Shown one piece after another: positions 7,356 to 14,924 of a stretch of DNA of 64,000 bases (position 1 is its first letter; each line of letters starts with the position of its first letter). The notes beneath the pieces are model-generated. The model made no database searches and was not told the origin of the DNA. It saw nothing but the letters and a program-made list of their open reading frames with translations. Both the position numbers and the translations under genes were made by a program. The DNA comes from a virus: positions 57,650 to 121,649 of the IMG/VR virus record IMGVR_UViG_3300023109_003600. One strand, written 5' to 3'.

Positions 7356-7892
7356 ATGACATACCAAAACAAATTTGACAAAAGTGGAGAATGCGCCATC
7401 CAAGGAGAAAGCGCGGAAGAACTATTTAGCAAACTTTCTGTAAAAAGAAATTACAAAGTGCGGAAAGCAGATAAAAATCAAAACATATATGACCACATAG
7501 ACTACTATTTAACAGGAGTTAATAAAGAAAGTAATAAAGATCAGACAATTACTGTAGACGTTAAAGCTCAAAAAAAGACAAACAGAAAAGATTCTTCATT
7601 TAACAACTCTTGGGTCTGGGTAGAGATTAAAAATGTACAAGGTAGAGATGGATGGCTTTACGGGAAGTCAAATTTTATAGCGTTCGAGCAGAAAGAATAC
7701 TTTTTGTTAGTACCAAGAAAGACTTTGATAGAGGTAGTTCTCTCAAACGTAAGGTTTGACCTAGACTATGTTCAAAGAGCCGCTCAAGCTAAGTACAGAA
7801 TTTATCAGAGGCCAGGCAGAAGGGACCAAATTACACAAATCAAAGTGCAAGATTTACTTGTGCTTCAAAACTCAACAAAATGGAAAAAATAA
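7356..7892 (+). CDS. Possible PD-(D/E)XK nuclease-like protein
   Basis: The 178-residue product contains IYDHIDYYLTG followed ~20 residues later by ITVDVKAQKK. An acidic residue, a spacer and then a (D/E)xK strand is the core of restriction-endonuclease-like nucleases. It is followed by SWVWVEIKNVQGRDGWLYG and a basic stretch RRDQITQIKV. Similar short phage proteins act as DNA-end or recombination nucleases. The assignment rests on these motifs only. It is expressed from its own promoter. Confidence 0.5.
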   Translation: MTYQNKFDKSGECAIQGESAEELFSKLSVKRNYKVRKADKNQNIYDHIDYYLTGVNKESNKDQTITVDVKAQKKTNRKDSSFNNSWVWVEIKNVQGRDGWLYGKSNFIAFEQKEYFLLVPRKTLIEVVLSNVRFDLDYVQRAAQAKYRIYQRPGRRDQITQIKVQDLLVLQNSTKWKK

Positions 7893-7893
7893 T

Positions 7894-8085
7894 ATGAGCA
7901 TCAATACAGAATACGTTTATGTAGTAACTCGCAATAAAAGACGGGTAGAACCAGTAAGTTATAAAACTATATCAGAAGCTCAAGATAGGGCAACAGGTTT
8001 AGTAGAAACCCTTAAAAAGTGGAAAGATCCAGATTACAACAAGGTCTCAATAACAAAGACTAGGCATCCGCACACCATCACCTAA
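7894..8085 (+). CDS. Hypothetical protein, 63 aa
   Basis: The start MSINTEYVYV two bases after the upstream stop is preferred over a longer frame that would overlap the nuclease-like gene. The product has a strand-rich N terminus and a helix AQDRATGLVETLKKW. No family recognised. Confidence 0.5.
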   Translation: MSINTEYVYVVTRNKRRVEPVSYKTISEAQDRATGLVETLKKWKDPDYNKVSITKTRHPHTIT

Positions 8086-8091
8086 TTAATC

Positions 8092-8280
8092 ATGATAAAT
8101 TATATTTTAAATAAATTTATGCCAATTTTAATTATAACCTTTTTACTCTTCTTAAATTTTGGGTTTTATAAGATCGAACCGTACATAATACTAGGGCTAG
8201 TAGCCTTTATTACTAACTTTAATTACAAGGTTGGTTACTCTATGGGAATTTGCGAAGCAAAAGGAATAAACTTAAAGTAA
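8092..8280 (+). CDS. Small membrane protein, 62 aa
   Basis: Two hydrophobic segments are visible (residues ~9-26 and ~29-45), separated by a short polar turn, with a charged C terminus CEAKGINLK. It is probably a two-helix inner-membrane protein. No family recognised. Confidence 0.5.
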   Translation: MINYILNKFMPILIITFLLFLNFGFYKIEPYIILGLVAFITNFNYKVGYSMGICEAKGINLK

Positions 8281-8296
8281 AAGTGTATATTTATAT

Positions 8297-9007
8297 ATGC
8301 CACCAAACAATAAAAAAAACTTCAAAATACCGCAGCTCGAACAAACAATAAAAGTTAACTGCCTTAAATTAGACGAAAAACAATTATCATTTTTAGAAAA
8401 ATCTCTATCTGAAGATACAAAAGTTATGATAATTGCTGGTCCCGCAGGAACTAGCAAAACCTACATGTCTGTCTACTCAGCGATGAGATTGCTGTCTTCA
8501 GACCCTAAAAAAGATTTAATTTATATTAGAACTGTAATTGAGAGCGCAGACAAGGGAATGGGTGCCCTGCCAGGAGATCTAGATGAAAAATTCAACCCGT
8601 ACATACTCCCATTACTAGATAAACTTGAAGAAATTTTGCCCAAAAACTCTACATTAAAGAGAGATTTACTAGACAAAGGCCGAGTTTCGGCATTACCTGT
8701 AAATTTCCTAAGAGGGGCAAGCTGGAATAATAAAATTATAGTTGCTGATGAAGCGCAAAACTTCTCCTTCAAAGAGTTAACGACACTAATTACTAGAATA
8801 GGCGAGAACTGTACCCTATTTATATGTGGAGACCCAATGCAAAGCGATATCAACGGCAAGAGTGGCTTCGGAGATTTAATTAACATTTTTAACGACGAAG
8901 AAAGCCAGGAAAAAGGCATTCATAGTTTTTTCTTTAACCATGCAGACATAAAGAGAAGCAAAATATTAAAATTCATAATACAAAAAATCCAAAAATATGG
9001 GGGCTAA
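8297..9007 (+). CDS. phoH: PhoH-like ATPase
   Basis: A 236-residue P-loop NTPase with Walker A GPAGTSKT (~48-55), Walker B IIVADEAQ (~147-154) and a later CGDPMQSDI segment, as in PhoH and other phage PhoH-like proteins. PhoH-like genes are common in marine phages; an RNA-metabolism role has been proposed, without a settled function. The P-loop uses Ser before Lys, which is seen in other phage members. The C terminus overlaps the next gene by 11 bases. Confidence 0.9.
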   Translation: MPPNNKKNFKIPQLEQTIKVNCLKLDEKQLSFLEKSLSEDTKVMIIAGPAGTSKTYMSVYSAMRLLSSDPKKDLIYIRTVIESADKGMGALPGDLDEKFNPYILPLLDKLEEILPKNSTLKRDLLDKGRVSALPVNFLRGASWNNKIIVADEAQNFSFKELTTLITRIGENCTLFICGDPMQSDINGKSGFGDLINIFNDEESQEKGIHSFFFNHADIKRSKILKFIIQKIQKYGG

Positions 9008-9515
9008 ATACAGAACTAAATACTCAGAAAACATTTATGACAGAAATTGGGGCAAAAATGGAGCAATGTTTATCAGCAATCTTGTCAGAGCTTCTATTTT
9101 TAACGAGTTTGAATTGGTTAAGCAGGGTTTTTCCCCAAGTGCTACTTTTGATATTACGTTTCCGCATGCTTTAGTTGGTCTTAATGTAAATGGCAAAGAT
9201 TATCTTTCATATAAAGAGGGTAATAAAGATCAACAAATAAAATACAAAGCAAAAGATGGCATGAAAGAGATAGCTACTTTTTTAAAGCGAAAAAAAATAC
9301 TAAATAAATCAAATTACAAAAACTTTCGAACGAAAGTTTTCATTCTTTTCGAACAAAAAACTGGTGGAAATTTCTTAGAAATTATAAATGGGGGAGGTAT
9401 AAATTTCCTTGAAAAAATCGAAGATCAACAGAAAAATTCAAGGTTATTTACTTATGATTATTACGAATCTATTTGCGTCAACAATATAGTGCATTGTTAC
9501 GCCAGTCTACATTGA
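8997..9515 (+). CDS. Hypothetical protein, 172 aa
   Basis: No family is recognised. The sequence is lysine-rich with an alternating strand/helix pattern (ATFDITFPHALVGLNVNG, FRTKVFILFEQKTGGNF). It starts inside the phoH end and is probably co-transcribed. The following gene is in another frame with a TTGA overlap, so it was considered as a frameshifted remainder; nothing shows that they form one protein. Confidence 0.55.
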   Translation: MGAKYRTKYSENIYDRNWGKNGAMFISNLVRASIFNEFELVKQGFSPSATFDITFPHALVGLNVNGKDYLSYKEGNKDQQIKYKAKDGMKEIATFLKRKKILNKSNYKNFRTKVFILFEQKTGGNFLEIINGGGINFLEKIEDQQKNSRLFTYDYYESICVNNIVHCYASLH

Positions 9516-9757
9516 ATACTATCTATCAAGAATCAGGTTGCTGGTTTACATACGACTATGCGCATAAAAAAATATTCTTAAGCGTTGATCAGGTTAAGGC
9601 GCTCTGCCCTGCTGTAGATAAATTTACTGAAGACTCGGTAAAAAGATTCTCAAAAATTAAACTTAGTAACAATTTTCATAATTGCACTTTGATACCAACA
9701 AAAAACATAAAGGATATATATAATAGCTTGTTTAAAATAAAACAAAAAAAGTGTTGA
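9512..9757 (+). CDS. Hypothetical protein, 81 aa
   Basis: A TTG start overlapping the previous stop (TTGA) is proposed, with an alternative TTG 39 bases upstream. The product contains two Cys (SGCWFTYDY, ALCPAVDKF) and a basic helical C terminus. Its stop codon lies inside the -35 box of the RNA-region promoter. No family recognised. Confidence 0.4.
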   Translation: MNTIYQESGCWFTYDYAHKKIFLSVDQVKALCPAVDKFTEDSVKRFSKIKLSNNFHNCTLIPTKNIKDIYNSLFKIKQKKC

Positions 9758-9782
9758 CAAAACCATACTACTGATGTAATAT
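9754..9782 (+). promoter_or_regulatory. Sigma70-like promoter TTGACA-17-TAATAT driving a non-coding region
   Basis: A consensus TTGACA and TAATAT are spaced 17 bases. The predicted start is near 9789. Unlike nearly all other promoters here, no start codon follows; the next gene begins about 350 bases later. Confidence 0.65.
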
Positions 9783-9788
9783 ATATAC

Positions 9789-10130
9789 ATAATCAAAATT
9801 GAGAATCAAACTCAAGCAAATAAAATAATTGATCTTTAACATTTTAATTTGAGGTTTAACCCAATCTTGCAAGAGAAGGGAATCATCGTTTAACTGCCTA
9901 AAGTTAATCCTCAAAAAACTTTGGAAGGGCTTATAATCCTTCCTGTGGGTGACTGAAATAGCCTGTTGTGAGCGGGCTAAGGTATACAATTCTCTGTGGT
10001 AGAGTGCCAATGGACAAATGTCTGAGGCAGGGTTCCCAACCCTAATTGTAGTGCGAGTAGGAAAATTATGAACTGATGTTCACACCAAAAGTTGAGAGTA
10101 TACAGTAATCTCTCCCCACACTTATTTTTT
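9789..10130 (+). ncRNA. Candidate structured non-coding RNA (~340 nt)
   Basis: This gap has its own promoter and a series of paired segments: TTGAG 9799-9803 with CTCAA 9811-9815; TTTGAGG 9848-9854 with CCTCAAA 9909-9915, extended after one mismatch by TTAAC 9856-9860 with GTTAA 9903-9907; GGAAGG 9923-9928 with CCTTCC 9938-9943; AGCCTG 9960-9965 with CGGGCT 9973-9978; AGGGTT 10029-10034 with AACCCT 10038-10043; GAGAG 10094-10098 with CTCTC 10110-10114. TGTGGG 9944-9949 can pair with CCCACA 10115-10120 and close the 3' domain. T6 follows at 10125-10130. Base composition is richer in G than the flanks. I could not match it to tmRNA, RNase P, 6S or group I intron cores. Confidence 0.6.
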
Positions 10131-10137
10131 AAACCCC

Positions 10138-10446
10138 ATGATCTTTATAAAAAAAGACGAACAATCAAGAAACGCACTAAAACTAATTAAGCAGGTTCTA
10201 CAAGCTCATCAAGACATGTTAGAACAAAAAGAGTCTGAACTAGTATGCATTGCCTCAGAAGAAATTAAAAATGAAATTAACAGCATCCTAAAAAACAAGG
10301 CCCCGCAAGAAGAAACGTTTTCTAAAGCAGATCTAATTTCTCAAGAGATAGAAGTTATAGATATAAAGATAGCTGCTATACAATATACGTACGATTACGT
10401 AAAGTTGATGTTAAAACAATGCGAAAAATTGGAAAAGAATACATAA
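10138..10446 (+). CDS. Hypothetical helical protein, 102 aa
   Basis: The sequence is almost entirely helical with heptad-like spacing (ALKLIKQVLQAHQDMLEQKE; IDIKIAAIQYTYDYVKLML). No family recognised. It starts eight bases after the T-run ending the candidate RNA and overlaps the next gene by 28 bases. Confidence 0.5.
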   Translation: MIFIKKDEQSRNALKLIKQVLQAHQDMLEQKESELVCIASEEIKNEINSILKNKAPQEETFSKADLISQEIEVIDIKIAAIQYTYDYVKLMLKQCEKLEKNT

Positions 10447-10646
10447 AGTATCATCTCGAAAATACCTTTCGAGAGCAATCAAAAGAAAGACGGTTACTAA
10501 AAATTGACTGGTACGACGAAAAAGGAATACGGGCAGCGGCTTATATGTCAAAAGTAAATCCCAACCATGAGGATGTAGACAATTTTCTGCAAAACAAAAG
10601 TTTAACAGACTTAATTTTACTTTTTCCACCCCTGGAGGTAGAATAA
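10419..10646 (+). CDS. Hypothetical protein, 75 aa
   Basis: A small protein with a basic N-terminal helix (KYHLENTFREQSKERRLLKI) and an acidic/hydrophobic end LLFPPLEVE. It overlaps the preceding gene. No family recognised. Confidence 0.45.
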   Translation: MRKIGKEYIKYHLENTFREQSKERRLLKIDWYDEKGIRAAAYMSKVNPNHEDVDNFLQNKSLTDLILLFPPLEVE

Positions 10647-10692
10647 ATAAGATTAATTATTTATATACGAAAATCCAAGTGTAATAAAATTC

Positions 10693-10929
10693 ATGGACCC
10701 AACCTTTAAAAATATAATGTTTATCCTTATCTCTGTCTTTATTACATGGGAGTACTATTCAAGAGGAAAAGAGGTTGAGGAGTTAAAAGAAACAATATTC
10801 GTTCAACATCAAGCGATAGATTCTCAGAATTTATTAATTAATTTTTATAAAAATAAATTTCACGAAGAATCCTACAACCCTCCTTTCTATGAAAGCCAAC
10901 AAAAAATAAACAAATATGAAAGTAAGTGA
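10693..10929 (+). CDS. Membrane-anchored small protein, 78 aa
   Basis: Residues ~5-20 (FKNIMFILISVFITWEYY) form one membrane segment; the rest is a charged helix (GKEVEELKETI) and a Tyr/Pro-rich tail. The topology resembles small spanin-like or accessory membrane proteins, without proof. The stop overlaps the next gene. Confidence 0.5.
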   Translation: MDPTFKNIMFILISVFITWEYYSRGKEVEELKETIFVQHQAIDSQNLLINFYKNKFHEESYNPPFYESQQKINKYESK

Positions 10930-11356
10930 ATTAGTAAAAAAATGCAACTATAAAAAAGTTTTTAATATAGTTTACAAGAAATATTTAATAAATAAATCTC
11001 CCGAACATGTAATCAGAGTAGATCTGGAAATTCAAAAAGCTTATAACTTCATAAGTAAAGTGTCATGTTCCCCAGAAGTCGCAAAAGATAGTCACTCGGT
11101 ATACGTACTCTTTACAGAGGGTGAACAAGTAGATATATGTATTCATGATGAAGAATCAGACGAATTATGCTCTTTAGATCTTTATGACTGGACTCAGCTA
11201 GCATGTCTTGAATTTAAAAAGGGTTGCGAGTTATCCAGTTCAGAAATTGCTGCAGAAATACTCTGGGAAATAACCCATTGGGGAAACAATGAAGATATTA
11301 AAAAGTTACTAAAAGACATTGACGACACAATTAACAACTTGACAAAAGACGATTAA
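10916..11356 (+). CDS. Hypothetical protein, DUF6557-like
   Basis: The 146-residue product has a helical N terminus (VFNIVYKKYL), a strand region HSVYVLFTEGEQVDICIHD, and a helical end with AAEILWEITHWGNNEDIKKLL. The LWEITxxG pattern recalls small proteins of the DUF6557 type, but the match is from memory and weak. Its function is unknown. It directly precedes the first glycan island. Confidence 0.45.
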   Translation: MKVSELVKKCNYKKVFNIVYKKYLINKSPEHVIRVDLEIQKAYNFISKVSCSPEVAKDSHSVYVLFTEGEQVDICIHDEESDELCSLDLYDWTQLACLEFKKGCELSSSEIAAEILWEITHWGNNEDIKKLLKDIDDTINNLTKDD

Positions 11357-11376
11357 TAAGTTAACATTGCTAGTCA

Positions 11377-12189
11377 ATGAAACTAGCTATAGTTATACCA
11401 TATAGGTCAAGGAAAGATTATTTAGATATTTTCCTAAAATCTACCGCAAAGTATATTGAATCTAAAAATAGAATCAATAAAAAAGATTACAATTTTATCC
11501 TTGCAGAACAGCTAGATAATAAATTATTTAATCGAGGGCTGGCTATTAACATAGGCGCAGAATACGCAAATAAATATAATCTTGGAGAATATTTCATATT
11601 TCATGACGTAGACACAATTCCACTGAGCGGCATTGATTATAAATACAATCAACTAACAGAATGGTGGTTTTTGTGCGCGGGAGGATTTAAAATACACTCT
11701 CGAGACTTTGAGTCAGTCAATGGGTTTAGCAATAATTATAAAGGGTGGGGTTTTGAAGATACAGATTTTCAAAATAGATTATTTCACTTCAATAAAGACC
11801 CTTTCTTTTGGCCAAAATTAGGCAAAGAAAAAAAATCAACCATGCTTGATCTAGAAATCAAAGATTTAGAATCAAATCAAGAAAGCAAGAGGTATTTTGA
11901 AGAAACAATGCTTCGAAAAGGCCTTGGAAAATACCAAGGCTTCCCAAGATATATGTCATTAAAAGACCTAGGAATTGAACATGAAAGAGCAGACAAATCA
12001 AAATTATGGTACCAAGAGGATTTAATTAAAGAAAACAAAGCTTTATTAGATAAAATTCAAGAACAATTTAGCTCAGAAGAAAAAACAAAACTTTATAATT
12101 CAGATGGTTTTTCGCAATCAAAATTTTACCCAACCCAAGAATGCAAAGACTTTGGGAACTTTCACAGAATAGGATTCTATACGGAATGA
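11377..12189 (+). CDS. GT7-like galactosyltransferase (beta-1,4-galactosyltransferase fold)
   Basis: Probably transfers galactose or an amino sugar from a UDP-sugar to a glycan. Diagnostic motifs are present in order: VIPYRSR (~6-12), NIGAEYA (~58), the DxD-type FHDVDTIPL (~75-83), CAGGFKIHSRDFESVNGFSN (~100-119) and GWGFEDTDFQNR (~123-134), the hallmark of the GT7 C-terminal domain. No signal or membrane segment, so it acts in the cytoplasm. It opens glycan island A. Confidence 0.85.
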   Translation: MKLAIVIPYRSRKDYLDIFLKSTAKYIESKNRINKKDYNFILAEQLDNKLFNRGLAINIGAEYANKYNLGEYFIFHDVDTIPLSGIDYKYNQLTEWWFLCAGGFKIHSRDFESVNGFSNNYKGWGFEDTDFQNRLFHFNKDPFFWPKLGKEKKSTMLDLEIKDLESNQESKRYFEETMLRKGLGKYQGFPRYMSLKDLGIEHERADKSKLWYQEDLIKENKALLDKIQEQFSSEEKTKLYNSDGFSQSKFYPTQECKDFGNFHRIGFYTE

Positions 12190-12191
12190 AC

Positions 12192-12220
12192 TTGACTTTA
12201 ATTAATAAATAATGTATCAT
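12192..12220 (+). promoter_or_regulatory. Sigma70-like promoter TTGACT-17-TATCAT
   Basis: The -10 TATCAT is followed by exactly six bases and ATG, predicting a leaderless transcript. An earlier ATG overlaps the promoter spacer and is excluded as a start. Confidence 0.65.
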
Positions 12221-12226
12221 CATACT

Positions 12227-12475
12227 ATGAAAAATAAAAAAGAAAACACAATTAAAAATCTATATCGCACGTTTTTTTCTTCAAGGTTTTTGCTAGTTTA
12301 TAAAAACAATGCTGGCAAGATTAAAACATACGAAATCTCAAAACCAGAACTAGATCACTCTTTCGGCAATAAGAATGAACATAGAAACAATGCTGGGTTT
12401 AGAGCTTTTTGTTTTGGCAGAAAAGAATTTAGGTCTTTTCGGCATGACAGAATCGTTTCTTTAACGAAATCATAA
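12227..12475 (+). CDS. WYL-domain-like small protein, 82 aa
   Basis: The second half, GFRAFCFGRKEFRSFRHDRI, closely follows the end of WYL domains, where an Arg-rich strand ends in RxFRLDRI; the upstream strand RFLLVYKNNAGKIKTYEIS fits the WYL beta-core start. WYL domains sense ligands or nucleic acid in transcription regulators. Here it stands alone without a helix-turn-helix. The start is fixed by the promoter. Confidence 0.6.
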   Translation: MKNKKENTIKNLYRTFFSSRFLLVYKNNAGKIKTYEISKPELDHSFGNKNEHRNNAGFRAFCFGRKEFRSFRHDRIVSLTKS

Positions 12476-12478
12476 AAT

Positions 12479-12709
12479 ATGGCAGAGTTCTACCAAAAGT
12501 ATAGCTTAAACGCTGAAAGTTGCGAAAAGCTTGTTAAAAAAAATGAATATACCTTCTATAAGGTTGTAGAAACTAAACTTAAAATACCCCTAAAGCAATT
12601 AAATACATTTGTTATCGAGTGCGAAGCAAGCGGATATATTATCAACCAACTACAAAAAGATAATCAAAATAATTCGTGTACAATTTGGTTGCATCATAAA
12701 ATTTTATGA
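12479..12709 (+). CDS. Hypothetical protein, 76 aa
   Basis: No family is recognised. It shows a helix (CEKLVKKNEYTFYKVVETKL) and alternating strands (NTFVIECEASGYII; SCTIWLHHKIL). It begins three bases after the WYL-like gene and ends with an ATGA overlap to the next gene, so it belongs to the same unit. Confidence 0.45.
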   Translation: MAEFYQKYSLNAESCEKLVKKNEYTFYKVVETKLKIPLKQLNTFVIECEASGYIINQLQKDNQNNSCTIWLHHKIL

Positions 12710-12840
12710 ACAGCGCAGGCAATGGCAAAGGAGATTCTCCAAGAAATATTTTTTCTCAGAATTATACAAAAAATTACGAAAGCATAAATTGGAAAAAGCC
12801 GAAGGTCAAAAAAAAAATAAAAACAAAAAACAAAAAATAG
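12706..12840 (+). CDS. Small conserved phage-type protein, 44 aa
   Basis: The start overlaps the previous stop (ATGA). The sequence GKGDSPRNIFSQNYTKNYES followed by INW resembles widespread short phage proteins with a GDxPRxxxSxxYxxNWDxIxW pattern; the C terminus is lysine-rich. A longer frame in another phase covers the same bases but starts with TTG inside the previous gene and is less convincing. Confidence 0.5.
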   Translation: MNSAGNGKGDSPRNIFSQNYTKNYESINWKKPKVKKKIKTKNKK

Positions 12841-12875
12841 TGGACGATATACATTAACATGTGTATATATATTAC

Positions 12876-13286
12876 ATGAAAGTAGTAGCAGTCAGCGGGT
12901 ACTTTGACCCAATACATGTCGGACACCTAGAATATCTAGAGCAAGCAAAAAAATTAGGAGATAAACTTGTTGTAATCGTAAACAATGATTATCAATGTAC
13001 CTTAAAAAAGGATAGACCCTTCATGAAAGAAAATGATAGGTTAAAAATTGTTTCAGCATTAAAAGTTGTAGATGAAGCTTTTTTGTCTATAGATCAAGAT
13101 AAAAGCGTATGCCTTTCTTTAGAGCATATCAAGCCTAATATTTTTGCAAATGGAGGAGATAGGACCTTAGGAGAAATTCCAGAGTCGAAAATTATGAAAA
13201 AATTTAATATAGACATGGTGGACGGATTAGGAGACAAGATTAGAAGCTCTTCAGATCTTACGGGATTGAAGCAAAAAAACGCCTAG
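12876..13286 (+). CDS. HldE/RfaE-type nucleotidyltransferase (sugar-phosphate cytidylyl/adenylyltransferase)
   Basis: A 136-residue cytidylyltransferase-like protein with GYFDPIHVGHLEYLEQAK (HxGH at ~17-20), VNNDYQ, PFMKENDRLKIV and a closing KIRSSSDL (the SSS/STT-type nucleotide-binding segment). The set VNND, NGGDR and E(S)K matches heptose-1-phosphate adenylyltransferase and glycerol-3-phosphate cytidylyltransferase relatives. An ADP- or CDP-sugar product would suit the heptosyltransferase-like gene at 23304. ATG 12876 is preferred over a GTG 15 bases upstream. Confidence 0.8.
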   Translation: MKVVAVSGYFDPIHVGHLEYLEQAKKLGDKLVVIVNNDYQCTLKKDRPFMKENDRLKIVSALKVVDEAFLSIDQDKSVCLSLEHIKPNIFANGGDRTLGEIPESKIMKKFNIDMVDGLGDKIRSSSDLTGLKQKNA

Positions 13287-13320
13287 CCCGATAAAAAAAT
13301 TAAAAAAGATTCAAACCAAA

Positions 13321-13488
13321 GTGGACGATAGACAAAAAAAATACCTTTCCTCAGAAAAAGGAAAAAATGCCGCAATGAAGGCTAAAAAAAAGTACGACGA
13401 GAAAGATAAAGAAAAAAGAAAAGCGCAAAAAAGAGATTACATGAGGAGAAAGAGGTTAGAAAACCCAAACTATTGCAAATGGAAGTAA
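13321..13488 (+). CDS. Small basic phage protein, 55 aa
   Basis: A GTG-start frame with strongly basic, helix-prone content: SSEKGKNAAMKAKKKYDEKD, then RKAQKRDYMRRKRLENP and a terminal YCKWK. The repeated R/K pairs suggest nucleic-acid binding. An in-frame ATG 54 bases downstream is an alternative start. The end overlaps the next gene by ten bases. Confidence 0.5.
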   Translation: MDDRQKKYLSSEKGKNAAMKAKKKYDEKDKEKRKAQKRDYMRRKRLENPNYCKWK

Positions 13489-14189
13489 GGGCATTTCAGA
13501 TATATTATGAAGATAGTCAGGCAGAAAATCTACTTCCAGGATTTATTCCTTATTTCAATACACATACTGATATTTTTTTAGAAAGCTCTGTTATTTCAAG
13601 AATTGAAAAAGAGAATCGACACCTAAATTATAATTGGTTAGGAGTTTTTTCTCACAAAGTTAACAAAAAACTGATTCAAGATTCAATGTATGGAGATTTT
13701 AACTTTAAAAGAATTGAATATATGTGCAACCATAGATCGGCACAAGATTATGATATTCTTGCGCCAAAACCCTCTAGATATCCCTGGAAAAACGTTCGCA
13801 AACACCATCAACCGAGAGAACAGCATGCTGCGAAACACTTATGGCGCGGCTTCGATGTACTTTTACAGAAATTAAAAATACCAAACCTTAACAACGGAAA
13901 CTACCTCGATAAAGAATTAAACATGATTTATACAAACTCTTTTATGGCAAAAAAACAAGTAATGAGAGATTTTATAGAGTCTATGCTTGATCCAGCAATA
14001 AAACTCATTGAGACCGACGAAGAGTTGCACCGACTATGCCGAAATAATGCGAATTATAATCGCCCTGTTCCAGAAAATTTTACAAAATTTACTGGCATGA
14101 CATATTGGCCAGTAGCGCCATTCATCCTAGAAAGAATGATAAACACATATATCTTAACGCACAGCAAAAAAGTTCTTTACTCTTTATGA
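13479..14189 (+). CDS. Glycan-island protein, glycosyltransferase-like
   Basis: The 236-residue product begins VRAFQIYYEDSQAENLLPGF and ends with FLERMINTYI-like features (VAPFILERMINTYI). The layout is a short N-terminal strand, a central aromatic/basic part, and a C-terminal ERM/ERLxxxY element. It resembles phage glycosyltransferase-like proteins related to DUF4422, though no DxD is clear. The start ATG is chosen six bases after a TTG alternative. Its stop overlaps the next start, so it is co-translated with a clear transferase. Confidence 0.45.
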   Translation: MEVRAFQIYYEDSQAENLLPGFIPYFNTHTDIFLESSVISRIEKENRHLNYNWLGVFSHKVNKKLIQDSMYGDFNFKRIEYMCNHRSAQDYDILAPKPSRYPWKNVRKHHQPREQHAAKHLWRGFDVLLQKLKIPNLNNGNYLDKELNMIYTNSFMAKKQVMRDFIESMLDPAIKLIETDEELHRLCRNNANYNRPVPENFTKFTGMTYWPVAPFILERMINTYILTHSKKVLYSL

Positions 14190-14923
14190 AAATTTTAAAT
14201 ATTATTACTCCATGTTCCAGACCAGAGAACTTAAAATCTTTATTTAAAAGTATACAGAAACCAGACGATACGGAGGTTTACTGGTATATAGTATATGACC
14301 TCGGAATTAAGCCTGAGTTAGGACTGCCCAAGCAATATAATGGCATAAATATAATTGAACACTTGGCTGATAAAAAATCTGTATCAGGAAACAATTTAAG
14401 AAACTGGGCTTTAGATCAAATAACAGAAGGCTTTGTTTATTTATTGGACGATGACAATATATTCAATCCAAATTTTTGGTTATTTTTTAATTCTTTTAAA
14501 AAAAATTATTTTCACAGTTTTTTAACTGAATTTATTGCTCCAGATAATATAGTTATACGAAAATTCAGAAACGAATGGCATGTCTTTACGTCAGGAAGAA
14601 TAAGAGGCGCAAGAAATGTGAAAATTACTAGGGGGGCGGGCATGCCAACTTTTGAATTGGCTATGGAACGTTACCCAGAGCTTTTAAAAAAAGTGCCAAA
14701 CTACAGAGTTTATCTTTATCCCTGTATGCCTAAAGTTGACCATATAGATAGCTCTATGTGTTGCGTAGATCGGAGTCTTATTGGAGATTCTCGTTTTCAA
14801 GAAAACGCTTACAACGCAGATAGCATATTTCTTGAAGAAGTATTCTTAAAATCTAGACAAAATTTTTCTTACATAGATGAATATCTTGGATACTACAACT
14901 ATTTAGAACGATCCAAAACCTAG
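14186..14923 (+). CDS. GT-A glycosyltransferase
   Basis: Starts KILNIITPCSRPENLKSL, the usual first strand and nucleotide-binding loop of GT-A enzymes, and carries the metal-binding acidic cluster FVYLLDDDNIFNP (~95-107). R-N-W-A-L before it fits the sugar-nucleotide pocket. The ATG overlapping the preceding stop (ATGA) is chosen over a start 81 bases upstream. No membrane segment. Sugar specificity is unknown. Confidence 0.75.
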   Translation: MKILNIITPCSRPENLKSLFKSIQKPDDTEVYWYIVYDLGIKPELGLPKQYNGINIIEHLADKKSVSGNNLRNWALDQITEGFVYLLDDDNIFNPNFWLFFNSFKKNYFHSFLTEFIAPDNIVIRKFRNEWHVFTSGRIRGARNVKITRGAGMPTFELAMERYPELLKKVPNYRVYLYPCMPKVDHIDSSMCCVDRSLIGDSRFQENAYNADSIFLEEVFLKSRQNFSYIDEYLGYYNYLERSKT

Positions 14924-14924
14924 T

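Noticed and set aside
8440-8470. Defective P-loop in PhoH (Ser in place of Gly before Lys)
   Set aside because: GPAGTSKT-type loops occur in other phage PhoH-like proteins, so this is not a sign of inactivation.
8997-9757. One gene broken by a frameshift between 8997-9515 and 9512-9757
   Set aside because: The TTGA overlap is like other gene junctions here and neither part matches a family that would show it to be split.
9789-10130. tmRNA, RNase P RNA, 6S RNA or group I intron
   Set aside because: No tRNA-like acceptor with tag frame, no conserved RNase P core strings, no group I P/Q/R/S core; flanking genes are not interrupted.
12609-12857. Lysine-rich 82-residue frame
   Set aside because: It starts with TTG inside another gene; the 44-residue frame at 12706 has an ATGA junction and a known phage-type motif.
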